NCBI RefSeq assembly: GCF_040954835.1
Contig: NC_090712.1
Span: 2,241,284 to 2,305,283, forward strand
Direction: 5' to 3'
Length of the DNA stretch: 64,000 nucleotides
Source of the DNA: Lepisosteus oculatus
Taxonomy: Eukaryota; Chordata; Actinopteri; Semionotiformes; Lepisosteidae
Position 1 is the first letter of the stretch; each line of letters begins with the position of its first letter. Under the pieces are notes generated by a model. The model saw nothing but the letters and a program-made list of their open reading frames with translations, did no database searches and had not been told where the DNA came from. Positions 35,601-45,889 of this stretch are shown here, one piece after another. The translations under genes and the position numbers were made by a program.

Positions 35601-38600
35601 TAGGCCGCCTGGCGTGCCGGGGTTACGGCAAGACCGAAACCCTTCCTGCTCCACACCCTCTTCCCAGTGCGCTCTACGTTTGCCGCCTCTGACAGGTGAC
35701 TGAGTCTCTGCCTTCCAGGTGTCTCAGGTTTCCTGCATTTTTGAGTGCCTCCTGGAGGAGGAGGAGAGGGCTCTGAGAGACGCGCACATGGAGTCGGTGG
35801 AATGGGCTCAGGTCGTCGTCAACGTCAACAACATAATCAAGGTGCTGACCTCTCGTGCTGTGCCTCTTGCTGTTCCAAAGATCAGAAGCCGATGGGACTG
35901 CAGCTGCCTATAGTAGTTTGGTCCATTCTGGGTTTTATGGGAGGAAAGCTCTTGTTTTTATTTTTTGTCATTAAGATAAGGAAAAAGACACTGAAGGACT
36001 GAATTTTTTGTGTAACCACAAGAAGCAGAATGCTGAAAATCTAATGTAATTTAATGTCCTTAAACACCTGTATTCCAGGATCCTGGAGTACTTATAAAGG
36101 TGCAGGTTCCATGTTGAGAATCGTGTGGGCATTTGACATTATCCTGTTAAGGTGTTAAATATCACCTGGGCTACTGTTAAGGTATTTTTAGCTCTGACGC
36201 GTTTGTGCTTTGTGATTCTCTCATGAAATGGCATAGCAATAACTGTTAGATTTAGAGGAGGGGTTTTGTTCCTGTTCAGTCAGTGATAACCCTACTTTTA
36301 ATTTTTTGTTCCTATAGGACATGCTGCTGGCTGCTGGCCAGTACAGAGAAACCAAAGTTTCTCTGTACAAGCCTCCTGGTTACGAGACGATTGAGCCAGA
36401 GTACATCCCCTGGACAGGTACGGTCCTAAGCTCCCAATTCTGTATTACAGGTGTACAGGTTTCATTCTGGCTTTCTGTTACCCAAAGCATGTCCAGCTGT
36501 GGGTTACACAGTTCCCCGCTACAGGTTCTGAAATGTAGACCACCAAGTTGTGGTTGGTACCCCTCTAGCTGGCCAGATTCTGCCTTGAGGGCCACAGTAG
36601 GCCCCTAGGCATGGCAGCGCCTGGCACCAGTGTTTAGGCTGCTCAGCATGTGCTACCTGCAGGAACGAGCACATGGGTGCCCATAAGACTTACTGCACTC
36701 CCAGTCACCAGCTCTTCCTTCTAAAACTGGAACGCATCAATGTTGATTATTCAGAAGAGTCACAAATGCACCTCATTTGGTCGGGTAACCAGGTTCCATC
36801 AGCCTTTTGAACTGTTAGATTGGAGATCTGTTTGTGCACAGATTTGATTTTGACAGAGTCGGTTTTAAATTTTGTTTCAGACTGTTCATTAGGAGCCATG
36901 TTATTTCGGTATAAAACCAGCCCTAAACCTGGATCAGTTGCAGATGCATGCATGTTTATAAAATAACGACGTGGAGAATGTAGCAGAAGCCAGGAGATTG
37001 CAGCATTCCTACTGCCAGCTGGGAAGGGTTTGCTCTGGGTGGGTGGCGGCCCTGACGGTGTCGATCGCTCTCCCGTAGCTTCCAGCGCCCCCGGTGGGGT
37101 GCGAGCCGTCATCGTTCGCCAGCACGAGGTCATCCTGAAGACGGTCTACCCCCAGGCCGACACCGAGCTGCGCAACACCCTCAACGAGCAGCTGGTGGCG
37201 CTGCTGGATTCCTACCTGGATGGATACGTGACCCAGCTCAAGTCTTTAAATCGGCCCAGCGACCCGGAGCGATACAACAACCTGGAGATGGAGTACACCC
37301 AGCGGCGCTCCGAGCTGCTGTCTCCGCTCTGTAAGTCACGCGTTCTGATGAATTCCTGTCCCTCACAGACTACCGTGTCTAGAGCACGGCTCCCCCTGCC
37401 TCACGAAGCCCAGGTGTCTTGTACAAGATACCGATCGGTTTGGCGTCAGTAAGGCGTTTGCTATATATATAAAAAAAAGAAGCTTCAGGCTTTGTGTTTC
37501 AAAAAGTATTTCGACATCTTTCTCCTGCAGAAAAAGCTTTGGTGGCTGGATCCTGCATCAAGGTTCTTGATCTTTAGACAAATCAGAATCTCTGCGGTAC
37601 AAGGCAATCGTCAACAACATGTCCCAATCTAATCTCCAAGCTCTTCTCTGACTTATGGCCCATTATGGACTGCTGCTGAAGCAGCACATGGCTGTATTTG
37701 TTGCCTCTCAACAAAGGTTTCCCTATCTCCTGAATTGCAGTGGACCTGGGCCAGTACCAGTGGGTGGCTGCTCTTGCTGAAAAGTACTGTGACTTTGACA
37801 TCTTGGTTCAGATGTGTGAGCAGACTGACAACCAGAGCAGACTGCAGCGGTACATGACAAAATTTGCCGATCAGGTAATAAAGGACCACGGGCGGTGGTA
37901 CTTGTTTTAAGATTGTGTGCCAGCTTTTTTATTTGTGGCTACAGGGATATTATGATATAAGGACTGCCAGTTTTCCATAGTGTTTGTGTACTTGTCTTCC
38001 TTACAGCTGCACAGGGGGCCTGTTCAGATGAATGTGTTTGACCATGACCCTGCAGGAAACATGTATTTCTCATGTATTGAGTAACTAGGAAAAATACAGA
38101 GAATCGTTTCGTTTTTATAACACCTTTGCAACCAAAATCCGTCCTAAATTGTTTGTAGTGGATAACCGGCCTTGCTCTTTAACAGCCACCCTTTTCGTTT
38201 TCATTGATGGCTCCAGGCTGGTGAAAGCTGTACTTTTTGCATATGTGAAGTCCTGAGCCATCTGGATGTCGAACCGGGGCAGCTCCGGCTCTCGGCCTGG
38301 CTGAGGACCAGCCGGTGTCCTCAGTGGCTCCTTCTCTCCTCTAGAACTTTGCCGACTTCCTGTTCCGCTGGTACATGGAGAAGGGCAAGAGGGGGAAGCT
38401 GCTGTCTCAGCCGGTCACTCAGCACCAGCAGCTCGCCAGCTTCCTGCAGGACCACGAGCACCTCAGCTGGCTGCACGAAATCCACACGCAGGACTTCCGC
38501 AAGGTAGGCAAGCCAGAAGGGGCCCAACCTGTTCTCAGTCTGCCCTCCGAGCACGGACTCCAACAGGCGTCAGCTCTTGGTCATTTCAGGAGACCTTGAA

Positions 38601-41600
38601 AACCTACTGAATCACAGCCCTTGAGCACTGGAAGATAAGATAAGATCACTTTATTGGCCATATACAATTTCTTGCATTAGGAATTTGTCTTTTCGCATAT
38701 CCCAGCGTGCTCTCCATGAGACACACAGACAGAGAGAGAAGCTGGGGGTCAGAGCGCAGGGTCAGCCATTTACACGGCGCCTCTGGAACAGCTGGGGTGA
38801 AGGGGCTTGCTCAGGGGCCCAACGGAGTAGGATTCCTCTGCTGGCTGCGGGATTTGAATCGCTCCGCGGTTGGGAGACAACTAGACCTAGAAAATAATGG
38901 CAGCATACGTCGTCACAGACTGGGTGTAGCAGGGCGGGCAGGAGCCAAGGATTGCCTGGGAGAGAGAAAGGGTGATTGTACACACAGCTTCTGCCAGCAG
39001 CCATGTCACCCTGTAACTCCCAGATGGCAGCCCACTGGAGCTCAGTAGGTGTGAGCCTGGATGGGAGACCTCCTGGGAAAAACTAAGGTTGCTGTTGGGA
39101 GAGTTATTGGGGGCGCTCATCCTGCAGTCCATGTGGGTCCTAATGCCCGAAAATGGCGATGGGGACACTATACTGTAAAAAGGTGCCGTCCTTTGGATGA
39201 GATGTAAAACTGAGGTCCTGACTCTCTGTGGTCATTAAAAATCCCAGGGCGTTTCTCGAAAAGAGTAGGGGTGTCCTGGCCAAATTTCCTATTGGCCTTT
39301 ACCAATCGTGGCCTCCTAATAATCCCCATCTATGAACTGGCTTCATCACTCTGTTCTCCTCCCCACTGAGAGCTGGTGTGTGGGGAGTGTACTGGTGCAC
39401 TATGGCTGCCGTCACATCATCCAGGTGGGGCTGCACACTGGTGGTGGTGGAGGGGATCCCCATTACCTGTAAAGCACTTTGAGTGGAGTGTCCAGAAAAG
39501 TGCTATATAAGTGTAAGGAATTATTCATTATTAGCTTTAGGCTGTGTGATAATCCCATTATCTTTGGCCAGCACTTTTGTTGCCATTCAGTGCTGGACAG
39601 ATCCTTCTCCTGACAATCCCAGTTTTTGTGCCTCACACTTTATTTTTACAGGCTCATCAGACCTTGTATGAGCTGGCTAATGCGGAGACCCGATACTTTG
39701 CTAAAAAGAAGACCATGCTTGCCCTCAGCAAACTGACGGCGTTGGCATCAGACCTGTCGGATGATGTAATGCAGAGAAAGCTCAATGGTAACACAGTTTC
39801 TTACAGCCAGTAACAAATGGTTTGCCTTTAATATTTAATAGACATCCTCAGTCTTTATTCCCATGTAAGGTATCTTTTCTTGTTTCATTCATCAGGAGTT
39901 GTTGAAGGTCTTAGAACACAGTCCAGAATTAGTTATTCCTAACTGCATGTATACTGATGGGGAAAAAAGAAACGCAACATCTTCTGGACTTCTGGAGAAT
40001 ACTGTAGTTATTGCTTATGTACTTTCACAAAAAGTTGTCAATTTGTTTTAAGCCCTCTGACCAGCAATGCAGCTTGTGCAGTGAGGCATTGCAACTTGCC
40101 AATCACACAAAAGCTCGTTAGGTGCACTTTGACCCAAAGAGGTCCAGGTGGAACAATGTCTGATCAGGTCACCTTTAAAAAGGCCTTAATTCAAAGCTTG
40201 GGTCACTGCAAGAAAAAGGCCACACTTAGTCAATTTTCTGTGCATTCCATAATGCCTCCAATGTCACCAGAAGCAAGGGAGTGGGCCATTGGTATGCTGC
40301 AGACACTATGGAGTAAGCCGTTCCACTGTGTCCCGAGTGCAGAGAAGGTTTCAGTAGACCGGCAAGATCCGGTTGCCCTCAAGTGACCACACCAGAGCAG
40401 GACCGACACATCAGACTGGTCCATCTGAGAGATCGTTTCAGATCTGCAACCCATACTGCTGCTGAAACTGCCAGCAGACACAATGCCCGCATCATTGACA
40501 GGACAGTGAGGCTCCATGCTGCTGGCCTTAGAGCAAGGCGACCTGTCAGAGGTCCTCTGCTCACACCTCCTAGACGTCACCCCGACCGGCTTGGCCCAGA
40601 CAGAGGGGCTGATGGACTCGTCAGCAGTGGCATCAGGTCCTCTTCACACATGAGTCACTCTTCAGCCTGTTCCACGCAGACGGGAGGGCCAGAGTGTGGA
40701 GGAGGAGGTGTTGCGTTTCTTTTTTTCCCCATCAGTATATTTGTTTCACACTGGAGAGCATAACCATAGGAAAATGACTCCTGCATTTTGACAATTTTGG
40801 AGTCGGCTGTTCCACAACAAGCACAAGGCAAACACGCTGAAAAGGACAGGGGCCACAGCTTTCTCGCGGTTCCTCAAGCAGACCTGTTGTTTCTCTCCCT
40901 GTATCCGTTAGACATTATGGAGCAGGAGCGCTTCCTGCTGCACCAGGAGACCCTGCCCAGGCAGCTGCTGGAGGAGAAGCAGCTGAACCCGGACACCATG
41001 CCACTGCTGACCGCCCACAGCCTCGTCAATGTGAGTGCCCGGGACAGCTGGCGCTGCCCGTAGCAGCAAGGCCTGTCCCACAGAGAGAGAGGCCAGTCCA
41101 GCAGAGCCACAGCTCACGAGATCATCCCTGAGGATATCAGAGAGTCACCTTCCCTGAGCTCTTTCACATCCAGGCTCAAAACCGTCTTCTTTAGAAGAGC
41201 CTGTACTTAACTGGTTCCGTTCTTTACCCCTCTGCTCCTGCTGTACTCCGTACCCCCATCTACCGTCTCCTCTCATTGTGCATTTTCATTGTGTATATCT
41301 TGTGTATTAATAGTAATAATACTGAAGGACAAAGCAGCGCAGTTTAGTCCCACATCGGAGCACTGACAGGGCTTTGTTGCACAGCCTCTCATATCCGGTT
41401 TGTTCCGTAGCTGTACATCTGCGACGATAACAGAAACGCCAACGAGTACGACTTCAAGAAAGCGCTGGACCTCCTGGAGTACATGGATAAGGTACGGAGA
41501 TTCTGAGCCGCTAAACCGAAAGAACGACAGCGAGTGCCGGCTCTGCGTGCTGTCCCGTTACTTAACTGTCCTCTTCCATCAGGGACAGGCCGGCTTTTGT

Positions 41601-43697
41601 TTAATGAGCTGATTTATGGCCTGCCAGTTGTCCCACCCCCCCCCCCACCAGCTGATGGCTTTTCAGACACCAGTGCTTACTGTCCACCTGCTGCGAGAAC
41701 AGAGAGCAGCTGTGAGTTGGGCCCCCCGGCCCTCTGACCTTCATACCACAGCCCCCCCTCTCGCAGGGAGCCCCTGACTACAAATGGGCTACTAACTATA
41801 TTAAGATCCTTGTGCGGTTTTGTTGTGGCTGCACGTTTTCTTTTACAGTTTCATTTATTCAGTCGTGAATTATTTCCTCAAATCCGCCCACTTTCCTTTC
41901 TCGGTTTGAGGTAACAGTGAAGGTGATTCACTGTCCTTAGAATCTTCTCCTGATGTTTTCACTGCTAGTGTGCAGGCCCTGCCACAGCTAACGCCTTCAC
42001 ACACTTGCTCTTTGGTTCCGCTTGACGTTGTCGGGAGCTGCTGACTCATGAGCGAGTCATGTCTTTTGTTAAATGATGACGGTACAAAACCGCATGGAAA
42101 TGCATGAGCAAATTCTGTAAAACACTTTTTTTTCCCCATTTAGTTGAGCCATTTTTACATGTATTCACAATACAGCGGGGATCTGAGAGATGTCTTTTTT
42201 TGAAGGTTTAAGGACAACTTTAAATAATTTGGGAGAAAACTGCAGACATGTTTTGATTGTGTTCTTTCTTGGAGTCTGACTTGCATCTTTTCTGTTTCAA
42301 GGATGGTGCCGTTGACATTGAAGGGCTCAAATGTGAAATCCTTTGCAAGGCTCTCCAGAGAGACGAGTAAGATTTTTCAAAACACATTTGTCCTTTTATG
42401 CCCTCGTGCACAATAGTCTTCAGTTTTGTTCCCATTTTCAGTGGGAGTAGCAGTGGGAATTAAAGATGAAGACAATGCAGAAATGACTTTTTTCTAGTCA
42501 GGAGAGATTTAAATGTTATAAGACTTAAAGGCAAACATGGTCAAATTTAAGAGCTTGCAGATTACACTGATCTTTGCCTTTGGTAACTAAAAAACAATAT
42601 TGTAGTTTACTTCAGGCTGAGTGAGGGCATAGCTGCTTCTTGTTCTTCTTAAAAGCACACATGTGTGACTATTTTATTATTTAGCCAGGCAGGCCGCCTC
42701 CTTGCATCTGTTAGCTTTCTTTCCAGACGAAAGATTGACTCAGGGTATTTTGGATGCCACAAGTTCAGTCTCGAATTCCGAGTTAGGGAGAGAGGTGTGG
42801 GGACAGGTCAGGGACAAAACCAGACTCACAACATCCTGACTGTAGCCCTGTGCCCTCCAGCTGGTCCTCTGTGGATGGGAGCGACGACCCAGTCGAAGCA
42901 GCAAAGGACAGCATCTTTGTCAAGATCTTGCAGAAGCTCATTAAAGAGGGTAAGCGCACGCGCCATTGAAGCCTGCTGCGGTCAGCCCTGTTGTTCCACA
43001 GTTCCGGTAGCAAGAAGCAAATAACGACAACATAGATGCAAAGTGGTAAAGGTATACTTTAAAACGAAATGGCTTGAGGGACCAACTGACAATACATTCT
43101 GCAAGCCCTACACAAACTCGTGCAGAATACAGAGCTCGACGAAACTTAAAAAGAGGGCTTGTAGTAACTCTTGATACAAAAATACATATAGGAATTCAGA
43201 TCCTTTACATCTAAGTGCGTCGTGGTAGAGGAAGAGGTTTAATATTAAGAGCACATAGGTATTGCAGTAGGTCCTCATGTATAGAAAGTTGGTAAAGATC
43301 TCCCAATGGTAGACTTCTACCTTCAGGCTGGAGGGTTGCGATGAAGTGACTGGCAGATTCACCGTTCTCTTTCGAAGACTCCGTGAAGCTGCTCCTGACG
43401 TGATCTCATTTTTATTAAAGTCCGCTTTTGCGGTTTCTCCCAGTTTTTCCGTTCGCTGGCCTTTTCACTTCACGCGATCGCCGAGGCCTTTCCCTCCTCG
43501 TGTGAGCGATGAGTTATCTGCGTGTCCGTGACGTGTGTCGGCGGTCTTGCTCTCTTCCAGGGGTTTGTCTGCAGACTTACTTGCCTGACGTCGATGCCCT
43601 GCTTCAGTCAGAAGAGCTGGAGAGACTGCGGTCCAAGACCTACTTTGAGTTTGCTCTGCGGGCCAACTATGAACACTATCTGCAAGCCCAGACATGA
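20620..43697 (+). CDS. NUP133: NUP133, nuclear pore Y-complex scaffold nucleoporin (26 coding exons)
   Basis: Exons: 20620-20747, 21819-21928, 22421-22524, 23209-23313, 23871-24002, 25294-25464, 26900-27055, 27955-28025, 28861-29008, 29381-29531, 30456-30613, 31848-31939, 33840-34003, 34566-34660, 35375-35599, 35719-35841, 36318-36417, 37079-37330, 37741-37874, 38345-38503, 39652-39787, 40912-41030, 41411-41491, 42302-42366, 42861-42949, 43561-43697. They sum to 3405 bp, 1134 aa (human about 1156). Every junction is GT-AG and in phase. The N-terminus is a short Ser/Arg-rich tail and then a beta-propeller (about 45-480). That domain includes a segment around 222-244 ([20 protein letters not shown]) matching the membrane-curvature-sensing ALPS motif of human NUP133. 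The rest is the alpha-helical solenoid that in known structures binds NUP107 ([46 protein letters not shown]). It acts in nuclear pore assembly and at kinetochores. No disruption is seen despite many intronic insertions. Confidence 0.97.
21518..21812 (+). repeat. NUP133 intron 1 segment duplicated upstream at 19671-19871
   Basis: This is the longer partner of the local duplication. It ends in the polypyrimidine tract of the exon 2 acceptor (ttctgttccag). It carries about 100 extra bases (about 21672-21779) absent from the upstream copy. Confidence 0.6.
22755..22962. mobile_element. Tc1/mariner-type MITE, 208 bp
   Basis: The inverted ends are about 31 bp: left begins CAGTGGTATGCAAACGTTTG and right, reversed, begins CAGCTGCATGCAAAAGTTGG, both continuing to GGGCACCCCTGG. 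TA dinucleotides flank both sides (22753-22754, 22963-22964), the target duplication of the Tc1/mariner superfamily. There is no coding capacity. It lies in NUP133 intron 3. Confidence 0.85.
23405..23548 (-). repeat. Dispersed repeat fragment (LINE-like 3' region family)
   Basis: On the minus strand it reads 'ggaaactacatggaagtgg', then 'gcacaggaggtccttctttt', then a 'gtgggtctctggaacaa' segment, in the same order as copies near 9890 and 54540. It lies in NUP133 intron 4. Confidence 0.45.
24137..24418 (-). mobile_element. tRNA-derived SINE, reverse orientation
   Basis: It starts 'gataagatcactttattgg', has the body 'gagagaagcttgcggtcagagc', and ends with a reversed tRNA-like head including B box GGTTCAAATCC on the minus strand ('ggatttgaaccggcaacctt' on +). 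It is nested in the inverted-repeat element at 24098-25087. Confidence 0.8.
24957..25032 (+). mobile_element. 3' fragment of tRNA-derived SINE
   Basis: 'gagagcaagttggggtatgc' and 'ctaatgcaagaaattgtata' with 'ggctaataaagtgatctt' match the 3' end of the SINE at 56706-56985. The head is missing (5' truncation). Confidence 0.65.
25583..25760 (+). repeat. Dispersed repeat fragment in NUP133 intron 6
   Basis: 'tatagcgctttttacaatgg', 'cacagagcagctttactgaaccccc' and 'gggggagcctgtcctcctctgg' form the layout of a multicopy fish repeat. It has no coding capacity and the class is unassigned. Confidence 0.45.
26022..26716 (-). mobile_element. 5S-derived SINE with a ~112-bp insertion
   Basis: A reverse-oriented full-length copy with the tail at 26022 and 5S-like head ending about 26716. 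The body is interrupted at 26470-26581; the surrounding SINE bases ('ggcccc..ctaac' / 'ctcttccag') are contiguous in other copies. It lies in NUP133 intron 6. Confidence 0.8.
26470..26587 (+). repeat. 118-bp segment inserted in SINE, 4 mismatches from 28684-28801
   Basis: Begins 'actgcagttcccctttatga' and ends 'tggtatttattttttct'. It matches 28684-28801 with four substitutions and no gaps by eye. TCTAAC flanks it on both sides (26464-26469 and 26584-26589), consistent with a 6-bp target duplication. Confidence 0.75.
27134..27512. mobile_element. DNA-transposon-like element with ~65-bp terminal inverted repeats
   Basis: The left arm 27134-27205 (cccaagaaaggctttgctgt...aggtaggccac) is the near reverse complement of the right arm 27448-27512. 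A roughly 240-bp unique centre lies between. No transposase frame is present. It lies in NUP133 intron 7. Target duplication was not resolved. Confidence 0.75.
27766..27785 (+). repeat. Interstitial telomere-like repeat, three TTAGGG units
   Basis: GGGTTAGGGTTAGGGTTAGG in NUP133 intron 7, a short vertebrate-type telomeric array inside a gene. Confidence 0.9.
28096..28700. mobile_element. Inverted-repeat element (GGGGAACTGCA family), copy 3
   Basis: The left end 'aaggggcactgctatg' and right end 'gactgcagttccccttta' are inverted relatives. The interior matches the 24098-25087 copy in reverse ('tgactagtgagtaataaggg'). Right-end sequence plus about 100 bp of its flank recurs at 26470-26587. It lies in NUP133 intron 8. 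Confidence 0.6.
29741..30098 (-). mobile_element. 5S-derived SINE, truncated
   Basis: Reverse-oriented tail and body ('atatagcgcttttctggaca') ending after 'tctcatccgaaggagggcgcc' followed by a T-run. The 5S-like head is missing. It lies in NUP133 intron 10. Confidence 0.8.
30770..31140. repeat. Dispersed repeat fragment in NUP133 intron 11
   Basis: 'ggcaatggtacaacgcctttt' start, 'cacatgggtgacatgctgag' middle and 'tccttaatgaccaaacagtc' end resemble multicopy fish repeats. There is no intact frame. The call rests on general appearance and weak similarity to 8140-8345. Confidence 0.35.
32290..32560 (-). repeat. Dispersed repeat fragment (LINE-like 3' region family)
   Basis: Reverse-oriented relative of the 9890 and 54540 copies: 'cagtgtcagcttttacagca', 'ggcggcttgttccacacccc', 'tgtgtgaagaagggccttct', 'atttccacttgagtcctctgg'. 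It lies in NUP133 intron 12. Confidence 0.5.
34712..34925 (+). mobile_element. SINE-like repeat fragment (V-SINE-like body)
   Basis: 'gctgctacctcacagctcta', 'gtgtggagtttccatgttctcc' and a decayed continuation match the layout at 62600-62880. It is old and degraded and lies in NUP133 intron 14. Confidence 0.5.
38633..38850 (-). mobile_element. tRNA-derived SINE, reverse orientation
   Basis: 'gataagatcactttattggc', 'catatcccagcgtgctctcc' and 'gtcagagcgcagggtcagcc', ending near 'gggatttgaatcg' (truncated B box region). It lies in NUP133 intron 20. Confidence 0.75.
38993..39532 (+). mobile_element. 5S-derived SINE, full-length
   Basis: Head 'tggagctcagtaggtgtgag' and 'tggatgggagacctcctggg', then the shared body and 3' end 'gtgctatataagtgtaagg' plus ATT tail. 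It lies in NUP133 intron 20, about 120 bp upstream of exon 21. Confidence 0.85.
39952..40737 (+). mobile_element. Tc1-like DNA transposon, internally deleted (786 bp)
   Basis: Terminal inverted repeats begin TACTGATGGGGAAAAAAGAA at the left and match the reversed right end with one extra A in the A-run. TA duplications flank the element (39950-39951 and 40738-40739). Inside are broken fragments of a Tc1-family transposase: an N-terminal helix-turn-helix-like segment ([13 protein letters not shown], about 40264-40302), a middle part ([17 protein letters not shown], about 40385-40440; [14 protein letters not shown]) and a remnant around a catalytic strand reading FTHES, where the family usually has an Asp in place of His. 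Most of the catalytic domain is absent and the frames are shifted, so it is dead. It lies in NUP133 intron 21. Confidence 0.85.
41115..41260 (+). repeat. Dispersed repeat fragment (LINE-like coding remnant)
   Basis: Contains 'gagctctttcacatccaggctcaaaaccgtc', translating as [16 protein letters not shown], a motif often seen in fish retroelement debris. The frame is short and broken. It lies in NUP133 intron 22. Confidence 0.35.
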
Positions 43698-43793
43698 GCT
43701 GACCGAGCGCCTCTCCCAACTGTGACTCCACTCAGCTCGTGGCCTCCCGGGCCCTTCGTTTCTAGTCTTCTAAAAACTAATTTCCCATTTTGT

Positions 43794-43799
43794 AATAAA
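43794..43799 (+). terminator. NUP133: Polyadenylation signal of NUP133
   Basis: AATAAA 97 bases after the TGA stop, followed by a T-rich stretch. This gives a short 3' UTR. Confidence 0.7.
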
Positions 43800-43991
43800 C
43801 TTTGCCGAATTTCTGTTCTCTCCCCTGTTCTTCGTCGTCATCCGAAAGTCCTAGCACAAAGCTTAATGGAGTTGAAGCAAGGGCAGAGTTTGTTTATATG
43901 TTTATTATTAAAAGATTTTCAATTTTCTGTATAAAGCAACTGTTTATAGTTTACAGTTACAATGAATAGTAATGGAGACTTACTAAAATAT

Positions 43992-44177
43992 GTTCAGGTG
44001 GGTAGCTGCGTCAGCATGCGTAGGCTGCAAAGGAACAAGTAATAGGTTTATTCCATGCTGAAAAAAAGAAGAAAGAGAACACAACGTTTCGGCCGTGGAG
44101 CCTTCTCCACGGCCGAAACGTTGTGTTCTCTTTCTTCTTTTTTTCAGCATGGAATAAACCTATTACTTGTTCCTTTG
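43992..44177. mobile_element. Fold-back element with a perfect 72-bp inverted repeat
   Basis: The arms 44027-44098 and 44107-44178 are exact reverse complements separated by 8 bases (agccttct). The left end carries an extra 'gttcaggtgggtagctgcgt' segment. A 13-bp duplication CTTACTAAAATAT flanks it (43979-43991 and 44178-44190). It lies about 200 bp past the NUP133 poly(A) signal. Confidence 0.85.
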
Positions 44178-45299
44178 CTTACTAAAATATTGTTACACAT
44201 GTCTGTGTAGTATCTGCTGTTGTTGAAAGATTGAGTGCAAAGAAACTGTCTACAGGATCTTTTATTACCTTAATGAGCCTGAAAAATGGTCAGCTACCCT
44301 CTTGATATAATGAGATCGTTTATAACTGTCATTAATTTCCACTGTGCTTAGCTTCTTATGCCTTAATGGCATAACGAAATATTTAGAGAAAAGGCTTCTG
44401 TTTCTTAAAAGTCCATGCCTTGTAAAAAATGGCTTTGCAACTATCAGAATGAACATACAGCCCTTCTACACAGGAATGAATGCTGCTGGAATATAGTGCT
44501 GTAGGAAAAACCTGACTGTACAGGCACCGATTTCCATTGATCCTGAAGAGCTTCATGGATCAATAAGCACCTCGGGAAGCTGCTTGGAAGAAATCATGCA
44601 GAGCTCTGTCTAACCTCTGAGCTGTTAGGCAAGGCAAGCCACCAGCTTCATGTGGCAGGAGCTGAGCCGAAAGCAGCAATGCTCCAAACAGATGTCGCCG
44701 TGTCTTCAAGTTGCTAAAATAGGAAAGGAGAGTTAAATCAGGGACATCTGCAATAAATTAAATGCTGAATGTGACAGATTTCCCCGTCGCTCAATATGGA
44801 AGTTCTGTGCAGAATTGTAATGTTGTATAGCTTCATGGTCGTTGGCAAATAATTTTACTTCTGCTTCCTTAAAGGCTCTTAATCATTCCAAGTAGCGTTT
44901 TCCATGTAATCACTTGACAAAAAGTGTGTAATGCAAGGAGTCCAAAGTGTTTCTTTTTCAAATAAAAATACATTTATGTAACCTAATGCTTAAACTAATC
45001 TAAATTTAAAAGTATTACAGTGATGCATGTATGGTGCTTTTCAGACTTCTCTGCCTCCCTTGGAACACAGGCTCTTTCCAGACTCACTTTCAGGGGTTGT
45101 CAGATTTAGAAATCTGTCCTTCAGATAGTTAGGTTGAAAAACAGCAATAAAATATTTTGTGACTCATTTTTATGCAGAAGTGTGTAAAATGAACTTTGGG
45201 GGCAGATCGAGGCCGGGATCTGTGTCCAGTCTCTGTCCAGCTTTGCTGTCCTGCCCTTTGCTTCCCGGATACATGGTCAGCAGAGGATCAATCCTCTAC

Positions 45300-45517
45300 T
45301 GGAACAAGTAAAGGTTTTTTCCAAGCTGAAAAGAGAAGGAAAACGCTGTTTCGGCTGGGGACCCTTCTTCAGGTGTCAATTCAGTTGTCAACCTGAAGAT
45401 GGCTCCACAGCTAAAACACTGTGCTTCTTTCCTTCTCTTTTCAGCCTCGAAGAAACATTTACTTGTTCCTATGCAGCCTAGGAAAGCTGACGCAGCTCCC
45501 TTCTTGAACTTCTTCAG
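45300..45517 (-). mobile_element. Fold-back element family, reverse-oriented copy
   Basis: The arms read 'ggaacaagtaaaggttttttc' and the inverted 'aacatttacttgttcc'. The centre has 'ccttcttcaggtgtc' and 'caacctgaagatggctcc'. Its right end 'gctgacgcagctcccttctt' corresponds to the 5' extension of the other copies. A short duplication TCCTCTA flanks it (45292-45298 and 45518-45524). Confidence 0.75.
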
Positions 45518-45889
45518 TCCTCTATTGATCGCTTTACTCGGGTTGCTTGACATCTGGTCTCCTAACTCAGTGCCATGAAGACGCTGGTCCACTTTACAAC
45601 CAAGAACAACCGATGGCCCCCAGCTGGTCAGGCAACGCATACGGCTGGAAAGCCTGAAGGAAGTAATCAGCCCTTTATTTCTCTAGAGATTGCATAAGTA
45701 CTAATGAAGTATTAATCCTGTCAAATTAAAACCAATTTCAAAACCAATATCGAATTATCTATTCGTTTCACTTAATGAATTGGGTTAATAAAGTCATGAT
45801 CTAAGACGGGTTGCCGTCAGTCACTGTGCGGAGAGTTGGTTTGTGAACAGTTGATGTCTTACCATGCAACATTCATCTGACGAAAAAAT

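Noticed and set aside
40383-40763. 126-codon frame as an intact gene
   Set aside because: It is a frame-shifted remnant of a Tc1 transposase lying between matching terminal inverted repeats, with most of the catalytic domain absent.
44027-44178. Hammerhead-like core in the perfect hairpin copy
   Set aside because: The CTGAAGA half has been deleted together with the element centre. Only GAAAC-containing halves remain, so this copy cannot form the core.
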